A DNA stretch of 64,000 nucleotides from the NCBI RefSeq assembly GCF_024758505.1, contig NZ_CP077970.1:6820001-6884000 (forward strand), read 5' to 3'. This DNA is from Bradyrhizobium arachidis. Its GTDB lineage: Bacteria; Pseudomonadota; Alphaproteobacteria; Rhizobiales; Xanthobacteraceae. Numbering within the stretch: position 1 is the stretch's first letter; every line of letters begins with the position of its first letter. Positions 53,794 through 61,600 of this stretch are shown in pieces. The position numbers and the translations under genes were made by a program. The notes beneath the pieces were generated by a model. It saw only the letters and a program-made list of their open reading frames with translations, was not told the origin of the DNA and made no database searches.

Positions 53794-54447
53794 TCAGCCC
53801 GCCGGCTTGGATTGCAGGGCGTGATAGCGCAAGCGCTCGCGCGCCTTGTCCAGACGCTCGCCGGCGACGACCGCGTCCCTAATCTTGGCCTCCGTAGCGG
53901 CGATCTGGCGGGCCGTGGCGCAAATCTCCTCTAGCCGGGACGCAGGCAACGAAACAATTCCGTCTCCGTCGCCAACCAGCCAATCGCCCGGGGCGATCCG
54001 GACGCCGGCAATTTGGACCGTCACATTGACCGCATCGGCGGTCACGCGGTCCTTCCCGGTCCGCATGGCGTTTCCGCGCGCAAAGATCGGATAGCCGAGC
54101 TCAAGGCTGCGATCGATATCGCGGCAAACGCCATCAATCACGGTGCCGCCGATGCCGCGGCGCGAGGCCACCATGGTGAGGATATCGCCCCAAACGGTTG
54201 CATCGAGCCGCCCGTCATTGTCGATCGCCACGATCTGACCGGGGGCGACATCATCGATGTAGTCTCCGACCGAACCGCCATGGATCCCGACAGGCAGCAT
54301 TCGGATGGTGAAGGCAGGTCCGGCGAGCCGCATCTGATGATCGAACGGCTTGATGCCCAGACATTGCCCTTCGATGCCGAGGCGATCGAGCGCGTCGGAC
54401 AATGTAGTGGTGCCGATCTCCTTCAGTTCGCTGGCGATGTCAGACAT
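53794..54447 (-). CDS. RraA/LigK-fold protein 1 (possible aldolase)
   Basis: 217 aa. The active-site region of the 4-hydroxy-4-methyl-2-oxoglutarate/4-carboxy-4-hydroxy-2-oxoadipate aldolase fold is present: GGSVGDYIDDVAPGQIVAID, then VWGDILTMVASRRGIGGTVI, DGVCRDI with the metal-site Asp, and GDWLVGDGDGIVSLP. In protocatechuate or gallate meta cleavage this fold performs the last step, giving pyruvate and an oxaloacetate-type product. It begins directly after the second RraA stop. Confidence 0.85.
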   Translation of the reverse strand: MSDIASELKEIGTTTLSDALDRLGIEGQCLGIKPFDHQMRLAGPAFTIRMLPVGIHGGSVGDYIDDVAPGQIVAIDNDGRLDATVWGDILTMVASRRGIGGTVIDGVCRDIDRSLELGYPIFARGNAMRTGKDRVTADAVNVTVQIAGVRIAPGDWLVGDGDGIVSLPASRLEEICATARQIAATEAKIRDAVVAGERLDKARERLRYHALQSKPAG

Positions 54448-55107
54448 TCACGCCTCCTGCCATTTCAGCATGTCTTCATAATCGCCGCTCAGGACCTCGC
54501 CGACCGCCTTACCTGCGTCGATGGCCTCCGCCATGCGCTGCTCGCGCGCGCAGATGTCTTCGGCGGTCGATATGATCTCCTCGGCACGTATCACATCGAC
54601 GAAGACGATGCCGCTGCCGTCGGCGATCACGAGATCTCCCGGTTTCACGGCGACGGTGGCGAACGTGATCGGCTCCTGGCAGGAATGCTCGGCGATGCGT
54701 CCGCGCGCGGTCACCGGAACCGCAGCCCGCGCGAAGACAGGTAGACCCAGCGTGCGGCTCTCGTCGATGTCCCGGCAGGCGCCATCCACCAGCACGGCTG
54801 CGACACCGGACCGAACGGCAGCCCGGCTGAGCAGGCCCCCCCATCCGGAGACGTCGGAGCGGCCACGATGCTCGACGACGATGACATCGCCCGGATTCGA
54901 GGCCATGATCGCACCGGCGCCGAGATGCCGTTTCGGCAAACCAGGTAGGGGCGCCCCGAGTTTGGTGGTGACCGCGCGTCCTGCAATTTTGGCCGGGCCG
55001 GTCAGCGCAGTGACGCCGGTCACGGCGCCGGCAAGCCCGAGCTTGTCGAGAGCGTCCGACACCGCGCAACTGTCGAGGGCGGCGAGCCGCGCAACCAGAC
55101 CATCCAT
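54448..55107 (-). CDS. RraA/LigK-fold protein 2 (possible aldolase partner)
   Basis: 219 aa, a diverged paralogue of the next gene: LGAGAIMASNPGDVIVVEHR, GWGGLLSRAAVRSGVAAVLV, DGACRDIDESRTLGLPVFAR, GDLVIADGSGIVFVD. The metal-binding Asp in GACRDID and the Arg before it are kept. Two members side by side could form a heteromer, or one may act on a different intermediate. It lies 9 bases downstream of the RidA gene in the same operon. Confidence 0.85.
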   Translation of the reverse strand: MDGLVARLAALDSCAVSDALDKLGLAGAVTGVTALTGPAKIAGRAVTTKLGAPLPGLPKRHLGAGAIMASNPGDVIVVEHRGRSDVSGWGGLLSRAAVRSGVAAVLVDGACRDIDESRTLGLPVFARAAVPVTARGRIAEHSCQEPITFATVAVKPGDLVIADGSGIVFVDVIRAEEIISTAEDICAREQRMAEAIDAGKAVGEVLSGDYEDMLKWQEA

Positions 55108-55116
55108 CGCGCAACC

Positions 55117-55512
55117 TCAGACGCCGTCAAGAACGGCCATGGCATCGCATTGCACGAGCATGTTGGCCGGCAGATGATCGTTCTGGAAGGTGTGACGCGC
55201 CGGCCGGGACGCCGCATCGGGGAACGCGGCGAGCCATTGGGTGTTCACGGCGCCGCGCGCCTCAGGCACCTTCACATAGACCGTCATTTTGACGATCTGG
55301 TCGAGGCTCGCGCCGCCCGCCTCCATGATCCGCTTCAGATTCGCGAACATCAGTTCGGTCTGCCGGCCGACGTCGTCGGGAATCTTTCCGCTTGCCGGAT
55401 CGAGCCCATACACCCCCCCGGTCATGATGATGTTGCCGACCCGGGACGCTGCGGGAATGGGCTGCCCACCGTGGGCGAACCCTTCTACTTCGATGCTTCG
55501 CCGCGCAGCCAT
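55117..55512 (-). CDS. RidA-family protein
   Basis: 131 aa, YjgF/RidA fold. Motifs are VGNIIMTGGVYGLDPASGKI, GRQTELMFANLKRIMEAGGA, VKMTVYVKVPEARGAVNTQW and RPARHTFQNDHLPANMLVQC, in which the family's catalytic Arg position is kept (ARHTF). RidA relatives hydrolyse reactive enamines or imines; in catabolic clusters they may speed tautomer or enol steps. It starts 18 bases downstream of the hydratase stop. Confidence 0.88.
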   Translation of the reverse strand: MAARRSIEVEGFAHGGQPIPAASRVGNIIMTGGVYGLDPASGKIPDDVGRQTELMFANLKRIMEAGGASLDQIVKMTVYVKVPEARGAVNTQWLAAFPDAASRPARHTFQNDHLPANMLVQCDAMAVLDGV

Positions 55513-55530
55513 GCTGATCTCCCCTCCTGC

Positions 55531-56535
55531 TCAGGCGTCGAGACGGGTGAAGAATTTGCGCGCGTTGCTCTCGAAGATTGCCTTCTTGTCGGCCGACGTC
55601 AGTTCGGTGATCGATTCGATCACCGGCTTGAGGTCGTCGAAAGGCCGGCCCGTCTCCGGATCGGTGCCGCCGCCGCTGCCCGGACGCTCGGTGCCGAACA
55701 TGCATCGATCGGTGCCGACCACGTCGAACAGCAGTTCCAGGGATTTCTTGTTGTGGACCACGGTGTCGAACCAGAAGCGCTTGAGGCTCGCATCGAAGCT
55801 CTCGGTATCCTTCGGCAGGCGGCCGGCGGCAATCGCCATCTGCCGATTGGACCGCCAGCGCCCCACCTGGAACGGAACCGATCCGCCGCCATGACTGACC
55901 ATGAGCTTCAGCGTCGGATAGCGCTTGAAGACATCCGAGCGAGTGATCGTGGTGATGGCGAGGCTCTCCTCGGTGATGAAATGCTCGTCGTAGGTTTCCC
56001 GACCGCAGCAGGCGCAACTATGGATGTGCGCGGGAACGTCGTGCTTGCAGAGAAATTCATAGAGCGGATACCAATATGGATCGGCCAGAGTCGGGCTCTT
56101 CCCCAAGCCCTCAGATGGATCGGGGTTGAGCAGGACGCCGATGAAGCCAAGCTGCTCGATGCAGCGCTTGATCTCGTCGAACATGGTCTCAACCGGCGCG
56201 CCGACGGCCTGCGGCAATCCGCCGACGCCACGAAAGCGCCTGGGGTGCATCTTCACGGTGCGGGCGATGATGTCGTTGTTGTCCTCGGCCCAGGTGACGA
56301 CGTCATCCCAGCGATTTTCGCCGTGGACCATCATGAAGGGTCGCGGCGAGATCACCTGCAGATCGGTGCCGACGCCATCCATGATCGCGACATTCTGAGC
56401 TGCGGATTTCTCGAGCTCGGCATCGGAAATGGCGGCGGGATATTTGCCGTACTGACCGCGCGCAACGACCAGGTTGCTGCGATGGGCGTAGAGCGACGCG
56501 GGCGCGACGAGATGGGCATGAGCGTCGATGATCAT
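55531..56535 (-). CDS. LigJ-like amidohydrolase-superfamily hydratase
   Basis: 334 aa, close to LigJ (4-oxalomesaconate hydratase) length. Family landmarks are MIIDAHAHLVAP (HxH metal site), TDLQVISPRPFMMVH, GFIGVLLNPDPSEG, YWYPLYEFLCKHDVPAHIHS (metal His), VSHGGGSVPFQVGRW, FWFDTVVHNKKSLELL and ADKKAIFESNARKFF. The pattern follows LigJ more closely than decarboxylases such as ACMSD, as I recall them. ATG 56535 has GGGAGAG upstream. First gene of the four-gene operon hydratase-RidA-RraA-RraA. Confidence 0.85.
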   Translation of the reverse strand: MIIDAHAHLVAPASLYAHRSNLVVARGQYGKYPAAISDAELEKSAAQNVAIMDGVGTDLQVISPRPFMMVHGENRWDDVVTWAEDNNDIIARTVKMHPRRFRGVGGLPQAVGAPVETMFDEIKRCIEQLGFIGVLLNPDPSEGLGKSPTLADPYWYPLYEFLCKHDVPAHIHSCACCGRETYDEHFITEESLAITTITRSDVFKRYPTLKLMVSHGGGSVPFQVGRWRSNRQMAIAAGRLPKDTESFDASLKRFWFDTVVHNKKSLELLFDVVGTDRCMFGTERPGSGGGTDPETGRPFDDLKPVIESITELTSADKKAIFESNARKFFTRLDA

Positions 56536-56574
56536 GGGCGCGATCTCTCCCTGGCCGTGGGCCTGATTATTAAT

Positions 56575-56590
56575 TAGTCCACCTGGTATA
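56575..56590. promoter_or_regulatory. Island operator, site 3 (hydratase operon)
   Basis: TAGTCCACCTGGTATA keeps the TNNNCC-N4-GGTNNA frame with a different spacer. It is centred 47.5 bp before ATG 56535 (minus strand) and exactly 100 bp from site 4. Confidence 0.7.
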
Positions 56591-56674
56591 TATAAGATCG
56601 ACAAACTTGCAAGCGGATTTTCACCACCTACCCTCGTCGGTTTCGATTTGCAGTCCTGACCGCTCCATGTAATA

Positions 56675-56690
56675 TTGTCCATAAGGTCAA
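56675..56690. promoter_or_regulatory. Island operator, site 4 (dioxygenase)
   Basis: TTGTCCATAAGGTCAA, the most symmetric copy (TTGWCC arms around ATAA), is centred 31.5 bp before ATG 56714. Confidence 0.75.
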
Positions 56691-56713
56691 ATTAATATCA
56701 GGGAGGAACTGCG

Positions 56714-57706
56714 ATGGCCAGGATCGTATTCAGCTTTGCCGCCTCGCATACGCCGATGCTGGCGCTCGAAGGAAAGCGCTGGAGCGAGCGCGCCGAAGAC
56801 GACAAGAAGAACAAGGCGCTGAACCTGGCCGACGGCAGATTTGTCAGCTACGACGATCTCGCAGAGGAAAACGGTGCCCCTTACGGCGATGTGGCGACCG
56901 AAGCCAAATTTCTGGAGATCGAGGCCGCCTCGCAGAAGGCTCTCGATGCAATCGCCGACCGCCTCGCAGTCGTTGCGCCCGACGTTGTCGTGATCATCGG
57001 CGACGATCAGGCCGAACTGTTCAGCCACGCCAACATGCCTGCAATGTCGATCTTCTACGGCGAGGAGATCCTGACGCACGAGAAACACCTGACACCGCAG
57101 ACGCCGGGCTGGGTCGGGACCGTCATGAAGGGCTATGCCATGGATGCCGTGCATAGCTTCCCGGGGCAGCCGCAGTTCGCGCTCGAACTGATCCGCGGCC
57201 TCATCGACGAGGATGTCGACGTTGCAGCAGCTGCGAAGGTCGAAGATCCGCTGAAGGCCGGATTTGGCCACGCCTATGGCTTCATCATCGAGCGGCTGTT
57301 CCGGGGACGCGCCATCCCGGTCGTGCCGGTGCTTCTCAATACTTATTATCCGCCGAACGCGCCGACAGCCCGTCGCTGCTACGACATCGGCACCAAGCTG
57401 GCGCGCATCATCGAGAAATCGCCGAGCGACCTTCGCGTTGCGGTTGCAGCAAGCGGCGGTCTCAGCCATTTCGTGGTGGACGAGCAATTGGATCGCAAGG
57501 TGCTCAACGCCATTCGTTGCAACCATCCGCAAGTACTGCGAAGCCTGACACGTAACGAGTTGAATTCCGGGTCGTCGGAGATCCTCAACTGGGTCATGAC
57601 CGCAGCTATGTCTGAGCGCCTGACGAATGACTGGTCGGACTACTATCCCGCCTACCGCACGCCGGCCGGGACCGGGACAGGCATCGCGTTTGCGACGTGG
57701 TCGTGA
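56714..57706 (+). CDS. LigB-type extradiol ring-cleavage dioxygenase
   Basis: 330 aa, one-chain LigB superfamily member. Metal-site His candidates are in FAASHTPMLAL near the start and GLSHFVVDEQLD; VVIIGDDQAELFSHANMPAM and AGFGHAYGFIIERLF carry further family residues. It should cleave a catechol-type ring with ferrous iron, as in protocatechuate, gallate or methylgallate 4,5-type dioxygenases. It stands alone divergently from the hydratase operon. A GGGAGG site precedes ATG 56714. The exact substrate cannot be read from the sequence. Confidence 0.88.
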   Translation: MARIVFSFAASHTPMLALEGKRWSERAEDDKKNKALNLADGRFVSYDDLAEENGAPYGDVATEAKFLEIEAASQKALDAIADRLAVVAPDVVVIIGDDQAELFSHANMPAMSIFYGEEILTHEKHLTPQTPGWVGTVMKGYAMDAVHSFPGQPQFALELIRGLIDEDVDVAAAAKVEDPLKAGFGHAYGFIIERLFRGRAIPVVPVLLNTYYPPNAPTARRCYDIGTKLARIIEKSPSDLRVAVAASGGLSHFVVDEQLDRKVLNAIRCNHPQVLRSLTRNELNSGSSEILNWVMTAAMSERLTNDWSDYYPAYRTPAGTGTGIAFATWS

Positions 57707-57755
57707 GCGTTTGCGCGACGGCTCGCGTTGACACATCGCGCGCGGCCCAGCGCGT

Positions 57756-57872
57756 CTAGATGCGGTGGTGACCGGCGGCTTGCCCTCCATGGACTCGGAG
57801 GATCTCGCCGGTCACAAAGCCTGCGCCATCCAGGTAGAGCACCGCATCAACGATGTCGGATATCTCTCCCAT
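57756..57872 (-). pseudogene. Tail of a short-chain dehydrogenase
   Basis: Reads MGEISDIVDAVLYLDGAGFV, then TGEILRVHGGQAAGHHRI and stop. This is the ending of SDR enzymes (LYLDSAGFVTGEI-x-VDGG). The Rossmann and catalytic parts are absent. Confidence 0.65.
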
Positions 57873-57879
57873 TCAGCCC

Positions 57880-58085
57880 AGAGATGGAGTGCAGCCAAGG
57901 CGCGCTATCTCATTCGCCCCTATTATCTGCGACCGGATGGCAAGGTCGGCCATGACGCCTTCGCGGTGATCCGCGAGATGGACAAGGTCGCGATCGGTCG
58001 GGTGGTGCTGACGAACCGCGAGCACATCTTCGCGCTCGAACCGCTCGACAGGAGTCTCGTCGGCACGATGCTCCCGCTCGATGAG
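57880..58085 (+). pseudogene. Fragment of a Ku DNA end-binding protein
   Basis: Reads ARYLIRPYYLRPDGKVGHDA, FAVIREMDKVAIGRVVLTNR and EHIFALEPLDRSLVGTMLPL, the central barrel of bacterial Ku. A short deletion seems to lie after VIRE. Nothing of the rest of Ku is nearby. With the ligase remnant at 1770 it shows that end-joining genes were once copied here. Confidence 0.7.
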
Positions 58086-58196
58086 CGTGGAAACCTCCGT
58101 TCAATAGGTCTTCATTTTCCCCTCCCTTGAGACAAGCCGGTTTTCAAGCCGGCTGCCGTTCATTCCGTTCTTAAAAATTATCCGCGCAGCGTCGCA

Positions 58197-58697
58197 TCAC
58201 GCGGCGGCGACGGACTTCGCCTGCGCCTTCGCACTACGGCCGAGGATCTGGCCGAACACGTCGAGCAGCACGTCGGGGGCATTCACTGCTGCCTCCCTGG
58301 CGCACCAGGCGACATACATGTCGGGACGCACCAGCACGCAGCCGTCCTCGTCGACTTCACTCTGGCGATACCAGTCGGCATAGCTGTCGAGCGCATCGCA
58401 GCCTTGCGGGCCGATGGTGACGACATCCACCGGCAGGCCGTAAGCCTTCTCGACTGCGGCAGCCGCCGTCTTCCAGCCATCGCCCCCGATCCCGGTGAGC
58501 AGCGTGAAACGGCCCTTGCCGACAAGATCGAGCGTCGATTTGCGCTGGCCCTGATGCTCGACCCAGACATGAGGCAAGTGTGCGCCGGGCCAGGTGGTCG
58601 CCTGATAATAAAGTTCGTGATCGCGGCTGAAGGCCGGCATCGGCGTGCCGTCGGACACGACGGCGGTCGAGCCATAGCGCTGGTTCATCTCGACGCC
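58197..58697 (-). pseudogene. Flavin-dependent aromatic monooxygenase C-terminal part
   Basis: Reads HGVEMNQRYGSTAVVSDGTP, GAHLPHVWVEHQGQRKSTLD, LVGKGRFTLLTGIGGDGWKT and DGCVLVRPDMYVAWCAREAA: the thioredoxin-like C-terminal domain of phenol/chlorophenol hydroxylases of the TfdB/MhpA type. The FAD-binding domain is missing, cut at about 58697 where the LysR fragment begins. A product from the internal ATG 58688 would have no flavin site. Confidence 0.75.
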
Positions 58698-58702
58698 GTG
58701 GC

Positions 58703-59227
58703 AGTCTGTTCGATATCGCTCCGGACGAACTGCTGCCGTTCGTCATGGCAGGTCACGCCGAGTTCGGAATCGGCAGCTTCGAGGACGATGGCACGTCGGA
58801 GGCGCGGATCGAAACACTTATGGAAAGCCCGCTCTCGGCGATCGTTATCAAGAACGGGCGGTTCGAGAAGCGTCGGCGCTTGACTTGGGACGAACTCACC
58901 GCCTCCGAGCTGATCGCCATGCGCCGCGGAACGCGAATCCGTACCCAGATCGACGAGGCCTTGGCGCAGACGGGCCAGGAGCTGAAGCCAACCCTCGAAG
59001 TCTCACTAATTACGACTGCCTTGGCATTGACTGCGGAGGGTGCCGGAATCAGCATTCTGCCGGCGCACATGCTACCCAAGGCGCAGTTTCCAACCCTTGC
59101 AGCCGTTCCTCTGAGCCAGCCGACCGTCAAGCGACATGTCTCGCTGTTGAGCCGGGCCGATTTTACACTCTCGCCCGCAGCGGAGCAGTTTGCCGAAATC
59201 GCCAGGCGCGCCTGGTCGGCGAAATAG
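58703..59227 (+). pseudogene. LysR-type regulator, C-terminal half only
   Basis: Starts in mid-domain with SLFDIAPDELLPFVMAGHAE and continues FGIGSFEDDGTSEARIETLM, LTAEGAGISILPAHMLPKAQ to the end. The DNA-binding domain and the first half of the effector domain are gone. Confidence 0.75.
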
Positions 59228-59550
59228 CGACCTGAGCGCGTGGACGATTCATCTCAATCACATCGCGCTTTAAGCCTTCACCGGTCCAGCGGCAGACCGG
59301 CCACGTAGTGCTCCGCGAAAGAAGAAGTAGACGAGAGCGACGGCGATGAGCCGAGCAAGGCAGCCGTCCCTTCTCCGTTTCATCGACAAAGCGTCGATCC
59401 TTCGCCAACTCGGCGTCTTTCTGCCACGGCTGAAGCAGTGAGATTGAGCATTTCGCGGCGCAGCGCGGGCGTCGAGCCCGCCAGAACGGCCTTGCCAAGC
59501 GCGCTTCACACCAGCACTCGCCCCTTCGCTTCTATTCACCGAATTTCGTT
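59228..59550. other. Intergenic stretch without a supported gene
   Basis: Nothing recognised on either strand. Confidence 0.4.
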
Positions 59551-59580
59551 CGGATAAACAGATATTCGACGGTTTATCCG
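59551..59580. repeat. Inverted repeat before the winged-helix operon
   Basis: CGGATAAAC (59551-59559) and GTTTATCCG (59572-59580) are perfect 9-bp arms with a 12-bp spacer. Possible operator, 80 bp before the first gene. Confidence 0.55.
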
Positions 59581-59660
59581 CAGGGGTTCTAAGTTGTTGA
59601 ATTCTGGCGCTCCCTAGGGGAGAGGGTCATTTAAGTCGCATCAACGACTTAGCGGAAAAT

Positions 59661-59897
59661 TTGGGGCAACAGTGCGGCATTGAAGATCAAAGACTTTCTG
59701 AGGCGCACCCCAAACCAGAATTTGAGCCGCTCGATCATGCGGTCTACTATGGCCGACAGAACCTTGGACGGTATACGCGGATCGCGCCTACTCGTTATGC
59801 CGCTTACGACGCTGACGGTCATTTCCTGGGCGAGTTCTGCGGGCGCCGGAACGCCTATCTGGCTGTGGCTGCTCTCGCGGAAGGGAGCGCACAATGA
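59661..59897 (+). CDS. Small hypothetical protein, 78 aa
   Basis: The C-terminal half (YAAYDADGHFLGEFCGRRNA) resembles small phage or plasmid-type beta-hairpin proteins. TTG 59661 is the only start that covers the frame and has a weak site (GCGGAAAA). The next gene overlaps its stop (ATGA), which supports it. Confidence 0.5.
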   Translation: MGQQCGIEDQRLSEAHPKPEFEPLDHAVYYGRQNLGRYTRIAPTRYAAYDADGHFLGEFCGRRNAYLAVAALAEGSAQ

Positions 59898-60703
59898 ACG
59901 TGCTCTCACCCATTGCGGCAGCCATCTACGACAGCATCAATGGCGCGCTATCGCCCGATCAGCTCGATAACTTCGCGCGCTCCGTTTGGCACCATTTGAG
60001 CCGAGGTGTGCTTACCGATGACGAGGCCACGTTTCTTAGCAACGCGGTCGAAAAGCGCCGGCCGCTGCGCGCCGTCAACTTGGCGGCCGGCGTTATGGTT
60101 GGAAAGACCGCCGCCCGCATGTTCTCCCGGTTCGCTCCTCGGGCGTGTCGGAGGCGGTTGACCGACCACGAACGCACGAAGCGACGCCACCGGAAGCGGA
60201 TGCTCGGCGGATCAGCCGTCATGCCGGACAATATTCGACACCACTACACGGAGGGCGAGCGGGCCGTGCTGTGCATTGTGGCAGGCGAGGTCAAGCGGCA
60301 GGGCGTTTGCGAGCTCTCCATTGATGAGATTGGCGACCGCGCGGGCGTCGGGAGGACAACTGTGCAGAATGCAATGCATCACGCTCGGCTTCTTGGTCAC
60401 CTCGAAATCAAGGAGCGGCCGCAACGGGGCGCGAAGAATCTAACGAACGTTGTGCGCGTCATCTCGGACGAGTGGCTTACTTGGATCAAACGAGGCAAGT
60501 CAGCTGCGCGCACCATAGGGTCCAAATCAATCGAAAATGTGAACACCTCAAAGACCACAAAGATAAACATAGGAGGAGACGGCGCCAACCTATTGGCACG
60601 GGTGCCAACCGGTTGGCACCGTAGGGCTAGGCGAGCAATGAGCGGCGACTCTGCTCCAAGTCAGCAACAGCAAGCCGAGGGCAATAGCCGCCCTAAGCTC
60701 TGA
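59894..60703 (+). CDS. Winged-helix DNA-binding protein, possibly replication- or partition-related
   Basis: 269 aa. The N-terminal 110 residues are helical and basic. Residues 113-190 form a winged helix: EGERAVLCIVAGEVKRQGVC, then ELSIDEIGDRAGVGRTTVQN with recognition helix AMHHARLLGHLEIKERPQRG. The tail is low in complexity (Gln, Ser). The layout recalls initiator or repressor proteins of phages and mobile elements; I cannot name the family. The coding sequence itself carries two tandem palindromes (60581-60620). Confidence 0.6.
   Translation: MNVLSPIAAAIYDSINGALSPDQLDNFARSVWHHLSRGVLTDDEATFLSNAVEKRRPLRAVNLAAGVMVGKTAARMFSRFAPRACRRRLTDHERTKRRHRKRMLGGSAVMPDNIRHHYTEGERAVLCIVAGEVKRQGVCELSIDEIGDRAGVGRTTVQNAMHHARLLGHLEIKERPQRGAKNLTNVVRVISDEWLTWIKRGKSAARTIGSKSIENVNTSKTTKINIGGDGANLLARVPTGWHRRARRAMSGDSAPSQQQQAEGNSRPKL
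60581..60600. repeat. Tandem palindrome unit 1
   Basis: GGCGCCAACCTATTGGCACG is an imperfect inverted repeat of the pattern GGNGCCAACC-TTGGCAC, adjoining unit 2 with no gap. It lies in the coding region of the winged-helix gene. Confidence 0.7.
60601..60620. repeat. Tandem palindrome unit 2 (perfect)
   Basis: GGTGCCAACCGGTTGGCACC equals its own reverse complement. Confidence 0.85.
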
Positions 60704-61600
60704 CGCGTAGTGGCCTCTCCAAGAACAGGTATGCCCCCTCGCCTCCTGGCATATGCGTTGATGCTCAGTACACCCATATTATTGCCCGACTAACTTTCTG
60801 AATTCGCACTGCCGAACGATCGACACCGCAGCACTCGCGATCGCACTTGCTGGTGGGGGGCGGCAAAAGCCTGGAGACGCTCTCTAGGACCGGTCCTCTA
60901 GTGGCGGATTTTTTGCCGCAAAATCCCGCGGAAATTATTTTTTGGCGCGTTCGCGAAAGGAAGCGGCCGCCTTTGCAAAAGGTTTCGCGAGGCGAAGAGC
61001 GGACGTCGTTCGCTTGGGACACCCCATGGGTCCCTCTAGGACTAGGATCGATCGCGGGTAATTCGCACCCCTCGGTCTCGGCAGCTGGTGCGGTCCAAAA
61101 GTTAGGTTGACACGGTTGACAGAGTTGACGTCGAGGTTGACACGCGCCCGGCCCCTTACCAGCCAACGGACCACAATTTCGAGGTTAACGCGGTTAACAC
61201 GTCGGTTAACACATGACCTTCCTTGAGATGGTGCAAGATGTTCGCTGTCGGCATCGGGGCCGAGAAATCCCTGACTGTCGCTTATGTCAGCTGGACCCTG
61301 AGCGCGAAGTCAGGGCGGTGTCCTCGGTTGTCAGGTCATGGAGTTAGACCGGAAGCAATCGGCCGACCTTCCGAACGGCCCATGACCTTTCACGTCATTT
61401 CGCGGCAACACACTAGTTCGGTCGCGATCGGAGCGAGGCGGATGTCTAGCCCCGAAGCGGACCTGGCGCGGCGTCCAGACCCGACGCTTCGTCCGGATGG
61501 GATGGCGGATTGTAGCGCTGCGGCGGTGGTGGATTATTGTTGGGGTTCCACGTCTTCCGCCTGAGGTTCAACCTGCTATATTCAGTCCAAACTAGCAGGG
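60704..61600. other. Repeat-bearing noncoding stretch of about 900 bases
   Basis: No supported gene. It includes two repeat clusters (61104-61213). The remainder shows no protein-like frame on either strand. Confidence 0.5.
61104..61213. repeat. Two clusters of GGTTGAC and GGTTAAC repeats
   Basis: Cluster 1 (61104-61144) has GGTTGACAC, GGTTGACAG, AGTTGACG and GGTTGACAC. Cluster 2 (61181-61213) has GGTTAACGC, GGTTAACAC and GGTTAACAC. Units are 9-15 bases apart and all on one strand. Confidence 0.75.

Noticed and set aside
55150..56577. 475-codon open frame on the plus strand
   Set aside because: It is antisense to the RidA and LigJ-like genes, both of which show clear family motifs. Its own translation has none, and long antisense frames are common in GC-rich DNA.
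56687..57790. 367-codon open frame on the minus strand
   Set aside because: Antisense to the dioxygenase, and it would cover the operator of that gene.
61104..61213. CRISPR array
   Set aside because: Repeats are only 7-9 bases with irregular 9-15 base spacing and no cas genes, so they do not fit a CRISPR array.
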